Assembly: GCA_965279295.1 (NCBI GenBank) | Contig: CBDIHQ010000010.1 | DNA from: Aquabacter sp965279295 | GTDB taxonomy: Bacteria > Pseudomonadota > Alphaproteobacteria > Rhizobiales > Xanthobacteraceae | DNA length: 64,000 bases | Reading direction: 5' to 3' (one strand) | Shown here: in pieces, positions 25,423-34,663 of the stretch | How positions within the stretch are numbered: position 1 is the stretch's first letter | Layout: each line of letters starts with the position of its first letter | Position numbers and translations under genes: made by a program | The notes under the pieces: generated by a model | The model's database searches: none | What the model was told of the DNA's origin: nothing | What the model saw: the letters and a program-made list of their open reading frames with translations, nothing else

Positions 25423-26667
25423 CTAGCGCGAAGCGGCCGCGTGCGGCGCCTGGTTCGGCCGGCCGATGATGCTGAGCAGGATCGCTCCGAGCGTGAAGGC
25501 GGCCACCGCCAGGAACACGCCGCGCGGCGCCCCGTAGTCCATCAGCAGGCCGAACACGAACGGCGCCACCATGTTCCCAAGGCTGAAGCCCATGGTGACG
25601 ATGGCGAAAACCCGCCCGAACGCGCCGGGCGGGGTCGCCGCCTTCACGATCAGGTCGCGGGACGGCAGAACCAAGCCATTGGTAAAACCGCTGACGGCGA
25701 ACACCAGAAGCAAGGCGGATGGGTCGAACCGCAGCAGCGCCACACCGACCAGAACCAGCCCCGAAACCCCCAGCCCCACCGCCATCACCAGATCATGGCG
25801 CGGGAAGCGTTCGGCGATCCAGCCGCCCACCAGCACGCCGGCGGCCACCAAGAACAGATAGCTGGAGATCGCCGCCGCCCCGGCCAGCACCGGCACACCC
25901 CATGCACCAGCCAGCGCAACGACAGTGTAGCCTTGCACGCCCACATTCGCCGCCGCAAGACAGGCGAAGACGAACAGGTTGCGCACCACCGCACCGGACC
26001 AGATGCGGGACGGCTCACCGGCACGCACCGGTGCCTTCGGCCCATCCCTGCGGTCGCGCAGCAGCGGCCAGCCCGCCGCGAGAATCAGGGCAGCCACGAC
26101 GCCAAGGCTTGATGCCCACATCAGCGCGCCGCGCCAGCCGAACCAGCTCCCGAGAACGATCAGGGTCGCGGGCGCACAGGCCGCACCAAGAAAGCCGGCA
26201 AAGGTGTGTACGGAGAATGCATAGCCCAGCCGCTGGGGCGCGATGCGATAGGCGAGAATGCCGTAGGCCGCCGGGTGGTAGGCCGTATTGGCCAGCCCGC
26301 CGACGCCGAAGGCGACCACCAGCCAGATGAAGCTCGGCGACACTGCCGCCCCCAGCACGGAGATGCTGCCGAGCAGAAGGCCCAGGACCAGCACGCCCCG
26401 CGCGCTCCAGGCATCAGCCAGCATGCCCACCGGAACCTGCAACAGCACCATAACCAGATTGAACGCGCCCAGCGCGAGGCCGAGCGCGGTGAAGCTGATG
26501 CCGTAATCTTCCTGGACCGCCAGAAACAGCGGAGGCAGCAGCAACATATAAAAATGGCTAACAAAATGGGCCGTGCTCACCAGCGCGACCACGCCGGCAT
26601 CACGGCGCGAACCGCGGTCAATCAACGTTTTTCGTCCCTGTACGCTTCTTATCGTTCCGCCGCGCAC
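25423..26667 (-). CDS. MFS transporter
   Basis: The protein of about 414 residues has 12 predicted membrane helices. The motif-A loop after helix 2 reads GMLADAWSARGVL. It is a major facilitator of unknown substrate, with some likeness to efflux permeases. The start is uncertain: the frame begins at a TTG (26715), and I favour GTG at 26667 because residues before it are unlike a membrane protein. It is convergent with the DUF1398 gene and divergent from the flavin-reductase operon, which could supply or receive its substrate. Confidence 0.8.
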   Translation of the reverse strand: MRGGTIRSVQGRKTLIDRGSRRDAGVVALVSTAHFVSHFYMLLLPPLFLAVQEDYGISFTALGLALGAFNLVMVLLQVPVGMLADAWSARGVLVLGLLLGSISVLGAAVSPSFIWLVVAFGVGGLANTAYHPAAYGILAYRIAPQRLGYAFSVHTFAGFLGAACAPATLIVLGSWFGWRGALMWASSLGVVAALILAAGWPLLRDRRDGPKAPVRAGEPSRIWSGAVVRNLFVFACLAAANVGVQGYTVVALAGAWGVPVLAGAAAISSYLFLVAAGVLVGGWIAERFPRHDLVMAVGLGVSGLVLVGVALLRFDPSALLLVFAVSGFTNGLVLPSRDLIVKAATPPGAFGRVFAIVTMGFSLGNMVAPFVFGLLMDYGAPRGVFLAVAAFTLGAILLSIIGRPNQAPHAAASR

Positions 26668-26897
26668 GTAACCGCGCCTGGCGCGGATGACTTCCTCGGT
26701 CAGCTTGGACGGCAACGCAAGCGGGATATTTCCTGCACGTTAGGGAACATCTCGGGGTCGCCGGCGGCGGGCGACTGGCCTGTCGGGAAAAAGTAACTTT
26801 CCCGCATGTGGCTCACGGTCTCAGGTACCGGGGGATAAGGTGGCCTCCGAAAATAACACGCTTCGTCGCAAACAAGCTTCTTCGGAGGACGGTCGTC

Positions 26898-27419
26898 ATG
26901 GGCGTTCAGGTTCCCAAATTTCTGCCCGCGGAGCCCATGGGCTTCAGACAGGCCATGAGCCATTTCGTGACGGGCGTTGCCGTGGTCACGAGCCATGGCG
27001 CGGACGGGCCGTTTGGAATGACGGTGAATTCGCTGACCTCCGTCTCGCTCGACCCGTGCCTCTTGCTCATCTGCCTGAAGCGCGCAAGCGCCACAGGCGG
27101 CATCATCCGCAGCCGGGGTTCCTTCGTGGTCAATATCCTCGGCCACGAACAGACCGATATCGCGCTGCGCTTCTCCCGCCCGGGCCAGGACCGCTTCAAG
27201 GGCATCGACGTGCATTATGAGGAGGGCGACCTCCCGGTTCTCGGCGGCTGCCTCGCCCATCTCATCTGCGACCTGCGCACCATCCATGATGGCGGCGACC
27301 ACGATATCGTGGTGGGAGAGGTGCGCGCCTTCATCCAGGACGACGGCGAACCGCTGATGTTCGGCAAGGGCAGCTTCGGCCGCTATCTCCCGACCCCGAA
27401 GCCCACGGCGGCCGCGTGA
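26898..27419 (+). CDS. flavin reductase-like protein
   Basis: The 173-residue protein belongs to the flavin reductase domain family (HpaC/RutF-like): GFRQAMSHFVTGVAVVTSHG, MTVNSLTSVSLDPCLLLICL, and GSFVVNILGHEQ. It would use NAD(P)H to make reduced FMN or FAD for a monooxygenase. GGAGG lies 9 bases before the ATG. It opens a five-gene operon; no oxygenase is encoded in the operon, but an LLM flavin monooxygenase lies at 36-37 kb. Its last four bases overlap the next gene. Confidence 0.87.
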   Translation: MGVQVPKFLPAEPMGFRQAMSHFVTGVAVVTSHGADGPFGMTVNSLTSVSLDPCLLLICLKRASATGGIIRSRGSFVVNILGHEQTDIALRFSRPGQDRFKGIDVHYEEGDLPVLGGCLAHLICDLRTIHDGGDHDIVVGEVRAFIQDDGEPLMFGKGSFGRYLPTPKPTAAA

Positions 27420-27808
27420 CGAACGGGACGTCAGCCGGGACGGTGCAAGCCCCCGAGACCTTCTTCCGCCAGTCCTTGCGTGAGGGCGTGTTCCGCCTTC
27501 CCTTCTGCTCCGTCACCGACAAGGCGGTGTTCTATCCGCGCGTGCTCTCGCCCTATTCCGGCACGCCATTGACGGAATGGCGCGAGGTGAGCGGAGACGG
27601 CACGGTCTATTCAACCACGACCGTGCGCCGGAAGCCCGAACAAGGCGGCGACTACAATATCAGCCTGATCGATCTCGACGAGGGCGCGCGGATGATGTCG
27701 CGGGTGGAGGATATCCCCCCCGGCGAGGTGCGCATCGGCCTGCGGGTATCGGCGCGCATCTCGGATGCCGGCGGCGAGCCCCTGATCATCTTCACACCCA
27801 GGGCCTGA
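27416..27808 (+). CDS. DUF35 OB-fold protein with degenerate zinc ribbon
   Basis: The 130-residue protein has the DUF35 architecture: an N-terminal helix (ETFFRQSLREGVF), a rubredoxin-like zinc-ribbon region (about 28-50) and an OB fold (about 55-125). The ribbon normally has two CxxC pairs. Here only Cys31 remains, and the other positions read T, S and S in CSVTDK and LSPYSG. Zinc binding is therefore unlikely. DUF35 proteins pair with thiolase-fold enzymes, supplying acyl-CoA contacts, and the thiolase-fold gene starts two bases after this stop. Confidence 0.82.
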   Translation: MTNGTSAGTVQAPETFFRQSLREGVFRLPFCSVTDKAVFYPRVLSPYSGTPLTEWREVSGDGTVYSTTTVRRKPEQGGDYNISLIDLDEGARMMSRVEDIPPGEVRIGLRVSARISDAGGEPLIIFTPRA

Positions 27809-27810
27809 CC

Positions 27811-28962
27811 ATGGCGCATCCTCTGAGAGCGAAGGCGTCGGTCGTCGGCGTCGGCACCACAGCGACATGGGACAATCCCGGCTTTTCCGCCATGGACCAG
27901 ATGGGGCTGGCGGTCGCGGCGGCAGCGGCGGACGCCGGGCTATCGGTGCGCGACATAGATGGGCTGTTCTTCGCCAGCCTCGGGCATCTCATGCCGGCAC
28001 TGACGGCGACGGAATATCTCGGCCTGCGCCCCAAGGTGATCGGCGGCACCAATATCGGCGGCGCCTCCTTCATGGAGCATCTGCTCTCGGCCGTTCAGGC
28101 GTTGGATGCCGGCCTCTGCGACACCGTCTGCATCTGCTACGGCTCGAACCAAAGGTCCGCTGGCGGCAAGCTTCTGAACATTTCCGAGCCGGCAATCTGG
28201 GAGGCGCCCTACCACCCCCGCACGCCGGTCTCGCAATATGCGCTTGCCGCCCAGCGGCACATGCACCAGTTCGGCACCACGCGGGAGCATCTGGCGGAAG
28301 TGGCGGTGGCGGCCCGCGCCTGGGCGCGGCTCAATCCGGCGGCCTTCTCCCGCGGCCCGCTAAGCATTGCCGACGTGCTCAGCGCGCGCATGCTCTCCGA
28401 TCCCCTGACGCAACTCGACTGCTGCCTCGTCACTGATGGCGGCGGGGCACTGATCCTGCAACGGCGCGAGCAGGCGACCGACCGACCGCAACCGCCGGTT
28501 CATGTGCTGGGTGTCGGCGTCGCCGCGAGCCACCGCTTCATCAGTTCCATGCCGGACCTGACCGTGACGTCGGCGGTCGAATCGGGCCAGCGCGCCTACG
28601 CGATGGCCGGCATCGGCTCGGCCGAGGTGGATGTGATCCAGCTCTATGACGCCTTCACCATCAACACGATCCTGTTCCTGGAAGACCTCGGCTTCTGCCC
28701 GAAGGGCGAAGGCGGACGCTTCGTCGAGGGCGGCGCCATCGCGCCCGGTGGCGCGCTGAAGGTCAACACCAATGGCGGCGGCCTCTCCTGCTGCCATCCC
28801 GGCATGTATGGCGTGTTCGCCATGATCGAGGCCGTGGTCCAGCTCCGCGGCACCGCCGGAGACCGGCAGGCGAAGGGCGCCAACATCGCCCTCGCCCACG
28901 GCAACGGCGGCGTCCTTTCGGGCCAGGCGACGGCGATTTTCGGAAGCGTAGGGACCGCCTAG
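27811..28962 (+). CDS. thiolase-fold protein lacking both catalytic cysteines
   Basis: The 383-residue protein follows the SCP2/Ltp2-like thiolase fold, with LYDAFTIN (278-285) and NGGGLSCCHPGMYG (321-334, catalytic-type His329). The nucleophilic cysteine of the first half is replaced: the site reads GGASFMEH, with Ser86. The final CxG-type cysteine site reads HGNGG (363-367). True thiolysis is therefore unlikely. Family members of this kind that are bound to DUF35 partners act as retro-aldolases in side-chain cleavage, which I infer here. It overlaps nothing but follows the DUF35 gene by two bases. Confidence 0.85.
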   Translation: MAHPLRAKASVVGVGTTATWDNPGFSAMDQMGLAVAAAAADAGLSVRDIDGLFFASLGHLMPALTATEYLGLRPKVIGGTNIGGASFMEHLLSAVQALDAGLCDTVCICYGSNQRSAGGKLLNISEPAIWEAPYHPRTPVSQYALAAQRHMHQFGTTREHLAEVAVAARAWARLNPAAFSRGPLSIADVLSARMLSDPLTQLDCCLVTDGGGALILQRREQATDRPQPPVHVLGVGVAASHRFISSMPDLTVTSAVESGQRAYAMAGIGSAEVDVIQLYDAFTINTILFLEDLGFCPKGEGGRFVEGGAIAPGGALKVNTNGGGLSCCHPGMYGVFAMIEAVVQLRGTAGDRQAKGANIALAHGNGGVLSGQATAIFGSVGTA

Positions 28963-29029
28963 GCGTCCCGCATCAAAGCCTTGCGGCCTGGAACCTGAAA
29001 CCAGAGCCGCTGCAATAGGGAGAACGCGT

Positions 29030-29797
29030 ATGAAGGACGGCTTCGTTCAGACCAAGACCCACGGGCGCATCCATTATCTGGAAGCGGGCGCGGGCAAGAC
29101 GATAATCCTGCTGCACTCGAACGGTAATTCCGGCTACGAGTATGACGAGACCATCGAGTTCCTCGCCAAGAACAACCGGGTCATCGCCTGGGATCAGCCG
29201 GGCCACGGGGATTCCGAGCCGATCAAGCGCCACTACACCGTCGGTGACTATGCCGACGCGGTGGTTGAATTCATGGACGCGCTGGGCATCGCCACCGCCA
29301 GCGTCTTCGGCTCCTCCATCGGCGGCACCATCGCGCTCGACCTCGGTGTGCGCCATGCCGCGCGCATCGAGAAGCTGTTCATCTGCGAGTCGCCGGTGCG
29401 CACAAAGGAAGAGTGGGACGAGCGCTGGCTTGCCACCGAGCGGGGGTACACCGTTCCCGTGCAGACCGAGGCACAGGTCAAGCCGCGCCTGCGACAGTTG
29501 AAAGACGGTGTTCTGGAGCGTTGGAACATGGATCGGCTCAAGGCCGGCACCTGGGCCATGATGGACGTGATGTGGTCGCTGCGCGAATATGACGTGCACG
29601 GCATGATGTCCAAGGTCACCACGTCCACCATGATCGTCTACGGCGACAAGACCCCCCACCCGCGCGGCCTCGCCACCTTCATGGGCAAGGTTGCCGGCGC
29701 CTCGGGCACCGAGATGAAGGACTGCGGGCATTTCCCCATGCTGGACGACGCCGAGGCCCTCGCCGACATGATGAACGGCTTTATCCATGGCGCATGA
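29030..29797 (+). CDS. alpha/beta hydrolase
   Basis: The 255-residue enzyme has the canonical fold: AWDQPGHGDSEP (oxyanion region), nucleophile elbow VFGSSIGGTIALD (Ser near 98), and a terminal DCGHFPMLDDAE with the catalytic His. It resembles C-C bond or ester hydrolases of aromatic and lactone catabolism. GGGAGAA precedes the ATG. It follows the thiolase-fold gene by 67 bases. Its end overlaps the next gene by 11 bases, so it belongs to the same operon. Confidence 0.87.
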   Translation: MKDGFVQTKTHGRIHYLEAGAGKTIILLHSNGNSGYEYDETIEFLAKNNRVIAWDQPGHGDSEPIKRHYTVGDYADAVVEFMDALGIATASVFGSSIGGTIALDLGVRHAARIEKLFICESPVRTKEEWDERWLATERGYTVPVQTEAQVKPRLRQLKDGVLERWNMDRLKAGTWAMMDVMWSLREYDVHGMMSKVTTSTMIVYGDKTPHPRGLATFMGKVAGASGTEMKDCGHFPMLDDAEALADMMNGFIHGA

Positions 29798-30371
29798 CGA
29801 GACGGGCGGCACCCTGCCGCCCCGCATGCCCCTGATCGCGGACGAGGACCTCTCGCCCGCACAGCGCGAGGCTATGGCCGAACTGGTCTCGGGACCGCGC
29901 GGACGGGTACGCGGCCCCTTTGTGCCGATGCTGCGCAGCCCCGAATTCATGCGCCGTGCGCAGAAGCTCGGGGAATATCTGCGCTTTGATTCCGCCCTGC
30001 CGCCGCGCGTCAGCGAGATGATCATTCTCGTGACGGCACGGCAGTGGTCGCAGGATTTCGAATTCCACGTCCATGCGCCGATCGCGCTGGAACGCGGGCT
30101 CGATCCGAGCGCGGTGGAGGACATTTCCTTTGGGCGTGTCCCCGCCAAGCTCGCGGACGACGAACGCGTCGCCTACGATTTCTGCACCACGGTGCAGGAG
30201 ACCCATCAGGCGGATGACGCGGTCTATCAGCAGATGACGCAGGCGTTCGGCGAGAAGGGCGTGATCGATGCCCTGGGGATCATCGGCTACTACACCATGC
30301 TCGCCATGATCCTGAACGTCAGCCGCACCCCCCTGCCCGACGGCGCCGCGACCCTCCCTGCTCTGTCCTGA
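29787..30371 (+). CDS. carboxymuconolactone decarboxylase-like protein
   Basis: The 194-residue protein is all-helical and carries the CMD/AhpD-like signature PPRVSEMIILVTARQWSQDFEFHVHAPIALERGL (about 72-105), with the paired histidines of HVH. The CxxC of peroxidatic AhpD proteins is absent, so decarboxylase or lactone chemistry is more likely than peroxide reduction. It is the last gene of the operon and ends just before a strong terminator at 30401. Confidence 0.85.
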   Translation: MAHDETGGTLPPRMPLIADEDLSPAQREAMAELVSGPRGRVRGPFVPMLRSPEFMRRAQKLGEYLRFDSALPPRVSEMIILVTARQWSQDFEFHVHAPIALERGLDPSAVEDISFGRVPAKLADDERVAYDFCTTVQETHQADDAVYQQMTQAFGEKGVIDALGIIGYYTMLAMILNVSRTPLPDGAATLPALS

Positions 30372-30400
30372 ACATCCGGCGACAATCGCCACAGACATAA

Positions 30401-30432
30401 CCGCCCCGGCCGACCCGCCGGGGCGGTTTTTT
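30401..30432 (+). terminator. intrinsic terminator of the catabolic operon
   Basis: A perfect 10-bp stem, CCGCCCCGGC (30401-30410) with GCCGGGGCGG (30417-30426), is followed by six T. It ends rightward transcription from the flavin-reductase operon. Confidence 0.93.
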
Positions 30433-30458
30433 GTGCCCCGTCGCATCGGGCTACGCAC

Positions 30459-30486
30459 AAAAAATACGCCGCCCGGAGAGGCGGCG
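30459..30486 (-). terminator. intrinsic terminator of the leftward ABC operon
   Basis: A 7-bp stem, CGCCGCC (30467-30473) with GGCGGCG (30480-30486), is followed on the minus strand by TATTTTTT. It lies just past the permease stop at 30517. With the previous hairpin it separates two convergent operons. Confidence 0.85.
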
Positions 30487-30516
30487 CATTCCCGGCGAAG
30501 TCGTGGGGCTTGTCGG

Positions 30517-32253
30517 CTAATGGTCCAGCAGTGAACTCCCGCTCCAGCTCAGGGCGATGAAGCCGGCGAGCAGGAACACCACCTGCACCATGGCGAGCGC
30601 CGCCACATAGAGGAAGTTCTGCTCGCTCAATATCACCATCACCACGCTGATGGTCTCGGTGCCCTGCCCGTACAGCAGGATGGTGGAGCCGAGTTCGCGC
30701 ACCAGGATGATGAACAGCATCAGCCAGCTCGCCGTCATGGCCGGCCGCATCAGCGGCAGCACCACATAGCGCATGGTCTGGAACCAGTTCGCGCCCGAGG
30801 CGCGGGCACTGTGCTCCAGCTCCGGGCCGAGCGACAGGAACATGGCGCTCATGGACCGCAGCGCGAGCGGGAAATAATGCGCGACATAGGCGATAAGCAG
30901 GATCCACAGCGTGGCGTAGAGCGGCGTGCCGATCAGCATGATCAGGAAGCCGAGGCCAAAGATGATGCCGGGCATGCCGATGGGCAACGCCAGAACCGCC
31001 GTCATGAAGCGGCTGAACGGCGTGGTGTGGGTCTTCAAGTAGTAGGCCTGCAGCAGGCCGAGGCCGACGCCCAGCGAGGCGCCTGCGAACGACAGGAACA
31101 GGCTGTTGACGATGGCGCCGCGCGTCAGCTCGTAATGGAAAAGCACATGCTCGAAGTTCGAGAGGCTGGCGCGCGAGGGATCGAACGTACCGGTCCACAG
31201 CTTGGACAGCGCCGCGAGCATCACGACGACGAGAGGCAGGATGGCGCCCAAGAACACATAGGCTCCCTGAATGAACAGGGCGGCCGCCTTGGCTTTGGGG
31301 CCGAGCACCACCAGGCGCGGTCGATACCCCTTGCCCGTCACCGTATCGAAGCGGCGCTTCGCGGTGTAGCGGCTCTGGAGCACCGAGAACATCATGGTCA
31401 CGAGGATCATGAACACGCCCAGCGCAGCCGCCCGCCCGAGATCCGAGGGATAATTCACCGCCTCGAAAATCTGGTTTGGAATGGTGGGAATCGCCTTGGG
31501 CGTGGTGAGGACCAGCGGTACGTCGAACAGCCCGGCGCTGGTGACGAACACAATCATACTGCCGGACAGCAGCGCCGGCATCAGCAGCGGCAGGGTTATC
31601 TTGCGCGCCGTCAGCCAGAAGCGGGCACCATGCACCCGCGCCGCATCCTCCAGCGCGCCGTCCATGCCGCGCATCGGGCCGATGACGAAGAGATAGATGT
31701 AGGGCGTATAGAACAGCGTCAGCACCCAGATCACGCCGGCAATGCTGTTGATGTTGATGAAGGAGAGGTCGAGGCCCAGGTGTCGCCGGGCCAGATTCTG
31801 CATGATGCCGCTATGGGAGGCGGCAAGATACTGCCACGCCATCGCGCCAACATAAGGAGACGCGAAGAACGGCAGCAGGTTGAGCAGCGCCCAGGTGCGC
31901 CGTCCCGGCATGTCGGTGCGTGCCACCAGGAAGGCCAGCACGCAGCCGAGGATACCCGCGAACAGCGTCACACAGATGCCGGTCGCCAGCGTGTTGAGGA
32001 GCGCTTGCGCGACGCGTGCGCTGGTGAGGAGATCGAGGAAGTTGGCGAGCCCGAACCACTCTTTCTGCCCCGCGGAGACCGTGGCGCTGCGCATGAAGGT
32101 GCTGACGATCGGCCCCGCGACCAGGACCACGCCAAGCCCGACGGCCCCCGCTGGGATTGCCCACTCCAGAAGGCGCCGCATCCTGACCCCGCGCGGGGTC
32201 GTGCGCAGCGCCTCCTTCAAGAGGCCGTCGTCACCATTTGCGACCACAGACAT
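30517..32253 (-). CDS. ferric-type ABC transporter permease (two fused permease domains)
   Basis: The 578-residue membrane protein has two binding-protein-dependent permease domains in one chain (about 50-290 and 340-570), as in FbpB/SfuB. The EAA-type cytoplasmic loops are visible as EDAARVHGARFWLTARKITLPLL and EHSARASGANWFQTMRYVVLPLM. It forms the whole membrane channel of an importer with the binding protein and ATPase upstream. Substrates of this family include Fe3+, thiamine, putrescine and phosphonates; the sequence alone does not decide. It is last in the operon. Confidence 0.88.
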   Translation of the reverse strand: MSVVANGDDGLLKEALRTTPRGVRMRRLLEWAIPAGAVGLGVVLVAGPIVSTFMRSATVSAGQKEWFGLANFLDLLTSARVAQALLNTLATGICVTLFAGILGCVLAFLVARTDMPGRRTWALLNLLPFFASPYVGAMAWQYLAASHSGIMQNLARRHLGLDLSFININSIAGVIWVLTLFYTPYIYLFVIGPMRGMDGALEDAARVHGARFWLTARKITLPLLMPALLSGSMIVFVTSAGLFDVPLVLTTPKAIPTIPNQIFEAVNYPSDLGRAAALGVFMILVTMMFSVLQSRYTAKRRFDTVTGKGYRPRLVVLGPKAKAAALFIQGAYVFLGAILPLVVVMLAALSKLWTGTFDPSRASLSNFEHVLFHYELTRGAIVNSLFLSFAGASLGVGLGLLQAYYLKTHTTPFSRFMTAVLALPIGMPGIIFGLGFLIMLIGTPLYATLWILLIAYVAHYFPLALRSMSAMFLSLGPELEHSARASGANWFQTMRYVVLPLMRPAMTASWLMLFIILVRELGSTILLYGQGTETISVVMVILSEQNFLYVAALAMVQVVFLLAGFIALSWSGSSLLDH

Positions 32254-32309
32254 ACACGTCTCCTCACCCGCGCAGGGTCCTGTTTCTTAACTTTGAAGGC
32301 GGGCGCCGA

Positions 32310-33407
32310 TCACTGATTGAACAGCGTCATCCATTCCTTGCGGGCGGCCTGCATGTCTTCGGTGGTCATGTCGTTCCAGTTGATCTTGATGGCATTCAGG
32401 GTGTCGATCGCCGGGGCGAATTCCGGCAGCGGGCTCTTGAAGCCGTCGCGGCCCGAGATCATCGCTTCGCGGCTGACGATGATGTTCTGCCCCTCGTCGG
32501 AGAGGATGAAGTCGAACATCAGCTTCGCAGCGGCGGGGTGTGGTGCGCCGTTCATGATGAAGATGTTCTGCGGCAGGACGACAATGCCCTCCTTCGGCAG
32601 CAGGAACTTCAGCGAGGCGCCCTTCTGGTTGAACTGGTAGACGCGGGTCGGCATGCCCATGAAGGCCATGGTGTCCTCACCCGTCACCACGCGCGAGGCG
32701 ATGGTTTCGGACTTGGGAATGAACGCCGGCTTCTTGGCCGCGAGCTGCTCCATATAGGGCTTACCCAGCACCTGACGCAGGCCGATATAAGTCATGATGG
32801 TCGCGTCGGAAGCCGCGCCGTTGCCGACGCTGAAGCGGCCGGTCTGAAGCGCAGCCAGCACGTCGTTCCAGGAGGTGCCGCTGAACTTGTTGGTCTCGCC
32901 ATTCCAGACGGGAACGAACGTGTAGGCGCCATTGAAGAGGAAGTAGTCCTTCTTGCCGAAGCCGTCGTCCAGCGCGGTCTTGAAGTGCGCGTAGGCGGGG
33001 GACTCATACTTCATGATGTTCCCGGCCTTCACCTGCTCGCTCACCCAGATGGGCGAGGCGACGGCCGCGATATCCACCGTCGCGCGGCCGGATTTGAACT
33101 CCTGCTCAAGGCGGGTGATCATGTTGCTCGGCGCGATTTCACTGAAATCCACGGCAAAGGAGGACGGGAGGCCGTAATGCGCGACGAAGGCCTTGGTCAG
33201 CGCGTTCTTGGTCTCCGGCTGCATGACCGTGTCCCAATAGGCGAGACGGCCTTCCTTGGCGGCCTGGGCGATGAGCGGCGTGAGACGCGCCTTCTCTTCC
33301 GCCGAGGCAGTCTTGAACACAGGCGCGTCCTGCGCGGCGGCAACGCCAGACATGAGCGGCGTGAGCATGAGCGCGAGAACGCTCAAGCCGGTGGCGATAC
33401 GGTTCAT
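32310..33407 (-). CDS. periplasmic binding protein of a ferric-type ABC importer
   Basis: The 365-residue protein starts with a Sec signal peptide (residues 1-25, ending GVAAAQ). A type-2 periplasmic binding fold follows, with LIAQAAKEGRLAYWDTV, LEQEFKSGRATVDIAA and FILSDEGQNIIV, as in iron and spermidine-type binding proteins. I start it at 33407, where GGGGAG lies 8 bases before the ATG, rather than at 33422. The conserved tyrosines of classical FbpA are not obvious, so the ligand may not be iron. It lies 56 bases upstream of the permease. Confidence 0.87.
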   Translation of the reverse strand: MNRIATGLSVLALMLTPLMSGVAAAQDAPVFKTASAEEKARLTPLIAQAAKEGRLAYWDTVMQPETKNALTKAFVAHYGLPSSFAVDFSEIAPSNMITRLEQEFKSGRATVDIAAVASPIWVSEQVKAGNIMKYESPAYAHFKTALDDGFGKKDYFLFNGAYTFVPVWNGETNKFSGTSWNDVLAALQTGRFSVGNGAASDATIMTYIGLRQVLGKPYMEQLAAKKPAFIPKSETIASRVVTGEDTMAFMGMPTRVYQFNQKGASLKFLLPKEGIVVLPQNIFIMNGAPHPAAAKLMFDFILSDEGQNIIVSREAMISGRDGFKSPLPEFAPAIDTLNAIKINWNDMTTEDMQAARKEWMTLFNQ

Positions 33408-33465
33408 AATTTCACTCCCCATTTTTATGTTTGATTACAACTGACTGAATGCGCGCCGGCGCGGC

Positions 33466-34659
33466 CTAGCTGCTCAGGCCTATGCGGCCGTCATCCGGCA
33501 GGACCGCGCAGTCGGCGGCAAGGAACGACACCGTCACGTTGGCGCTGCGCGACGCGGTGGGTGCGTGAATCGCCCGGAGATCCATGTCGCCCATCCGCAG
33601 CAGCGTTTCCTGCTGCATACCCAGGAAGGCCCGCGCCTTCACAAGGCCCGGCACGCTCTGCATGCCCTCGATGCCCGCCGGCTCGTCGATGCGCACATGC
33701 TCCCGGCGCACGCAGAGCACCACGTCGTCGCCAATGCCGAGCGCCCGCTCGCCCTCGTGGACGCCCCATATGCGGATGTCGCCCGGCAGGTTCACCTGGA
33801 TGTTGCTGACGCCGGGACGCACCGGGATCACGGCGACCGCCTTGCCGGACAGCACATTGAAGCCGAAGAAGCGCGCGACGAACGGGGTGGCGGGGCGGCG
33901 GAAGATGTCTTCCGGACCACCCGACACCTGCACCACGCCCCGATCCATGATCATGATTTCGTCCGCGAGCGAGAACGCCTCGGACTGGTCATGCGTGACA
34001 TAGATGCTGGTGAACTTGACCTTTTCCTGGAGCAGCTTCAGCTCCAGGCGCATGTCCTCGCGGCGCTGCGCGTCGAGGTTCGACATCGGCTCGTCGAACA
34101 GCACCAGCTCCGGCTCGTGAACGATGGCGCGGGCCAGCGCGACGCGCTGCTGCTGGCCGCCGCTCAGGGCGGTGGCCGAGCGATGGCGCCAGTCGGCCAA
34201 GCCGACGATGTCTAGTATTTCGCCGACGCGCTGGTCGATCTTATGGCGCGGCAGGCCCCGCACCATGAGGGGAAAGCCGACATTCTCGGCCACGGTCATG
34301 TGCGGCCACACCGCATAGGACTGGAACACGATGCCAAGCCCGCGCAACTCAGGCTGAAGGTTGATCTTCGCCGCCGCGTCGAACACCACCGTGTCGCCGA
34401 TCTGGATGCGGCCGGTCTCCGGCGTTTCAAGGCCCGCGATGCAGCGCAGAATGGTGCTCTTGCCGCAGCCGCTGGGGCCGAGCAGGGCAAGCGAGCGCGA
34501 ATGCCCGACAGAGAACGACACATCGGCGATGGCGATGAACTCGCCATACTTCTTGCCGAGACCGCTGACCTTGAGATCGACCGTGCGAGACTGCACCGGA
34601 ACATCGGCCTGGCCGGGTGCAGATGACACGCTGCGAAGATTATGTGTGGGGGATGCCAT
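33466..34659 (-). CDS. ABC importer ATPase (FbpC/PotA-like)
   Basis: The 397-residue ATPase has Walker A GPSGCGKS, Q-loop VFQSYAVWP, signature LSGGQQQR, Walker B LVLFDEPMSN and a C-terminal TOBE-like regulatory domain (about 290-390). It energises the importer made by the next two genes. The frame reaches 34719, but MASPTHN at 34659 is the most sensible start. The stop of a 24-codon upstream open frame lies four bases before it. It is first in the three-gene operon, with the ATPase preceding the binding protein and permease. Confidence 0.88.
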   Translation of the reverse strand: MASPTHNLRSVSSAPGQADVPVQSRTVDLKVSGLGKKYGEFIAIADVSFSVGHSRSLALLGPSGCGKSTILRCIAGLETPETGRIQIGDTVVFDAAAKINLQPELRGLGIVFQSYAVWPHMTVAENVGFPLMVRGLPRHKIDQRVGEILDIVGLADWRHRSATALSGGQQQRVALARAIVHEPELVLFDEPMSNLDAQRREDMRLELKLLQEKVKFTSIYVTHDQSEAFSLADEIMIMDRGVVQVSGGPEDIFRRPATPFVARFFGFNVLSGKAVAVIPVRPGVSNIQVNLPGDIRIWGVHEGERALGIGDDVVLCVRREHVRIDEPAGIEGMQSVPGLVKARAFLGMQQETLLRMGDMDLRAIHAPTASRSANVTVSFLAADCAVLPDDGRIGLSS

Positions 34660-34663
34660 AACG

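Noticed and set aside
28973..30148. 391-codon frame antisense to the alpha/beta hydrolase and CMD genes
   Set aside because: Both plus-strand genes have clear family motifs and coupled starts; the antisense frame has none.
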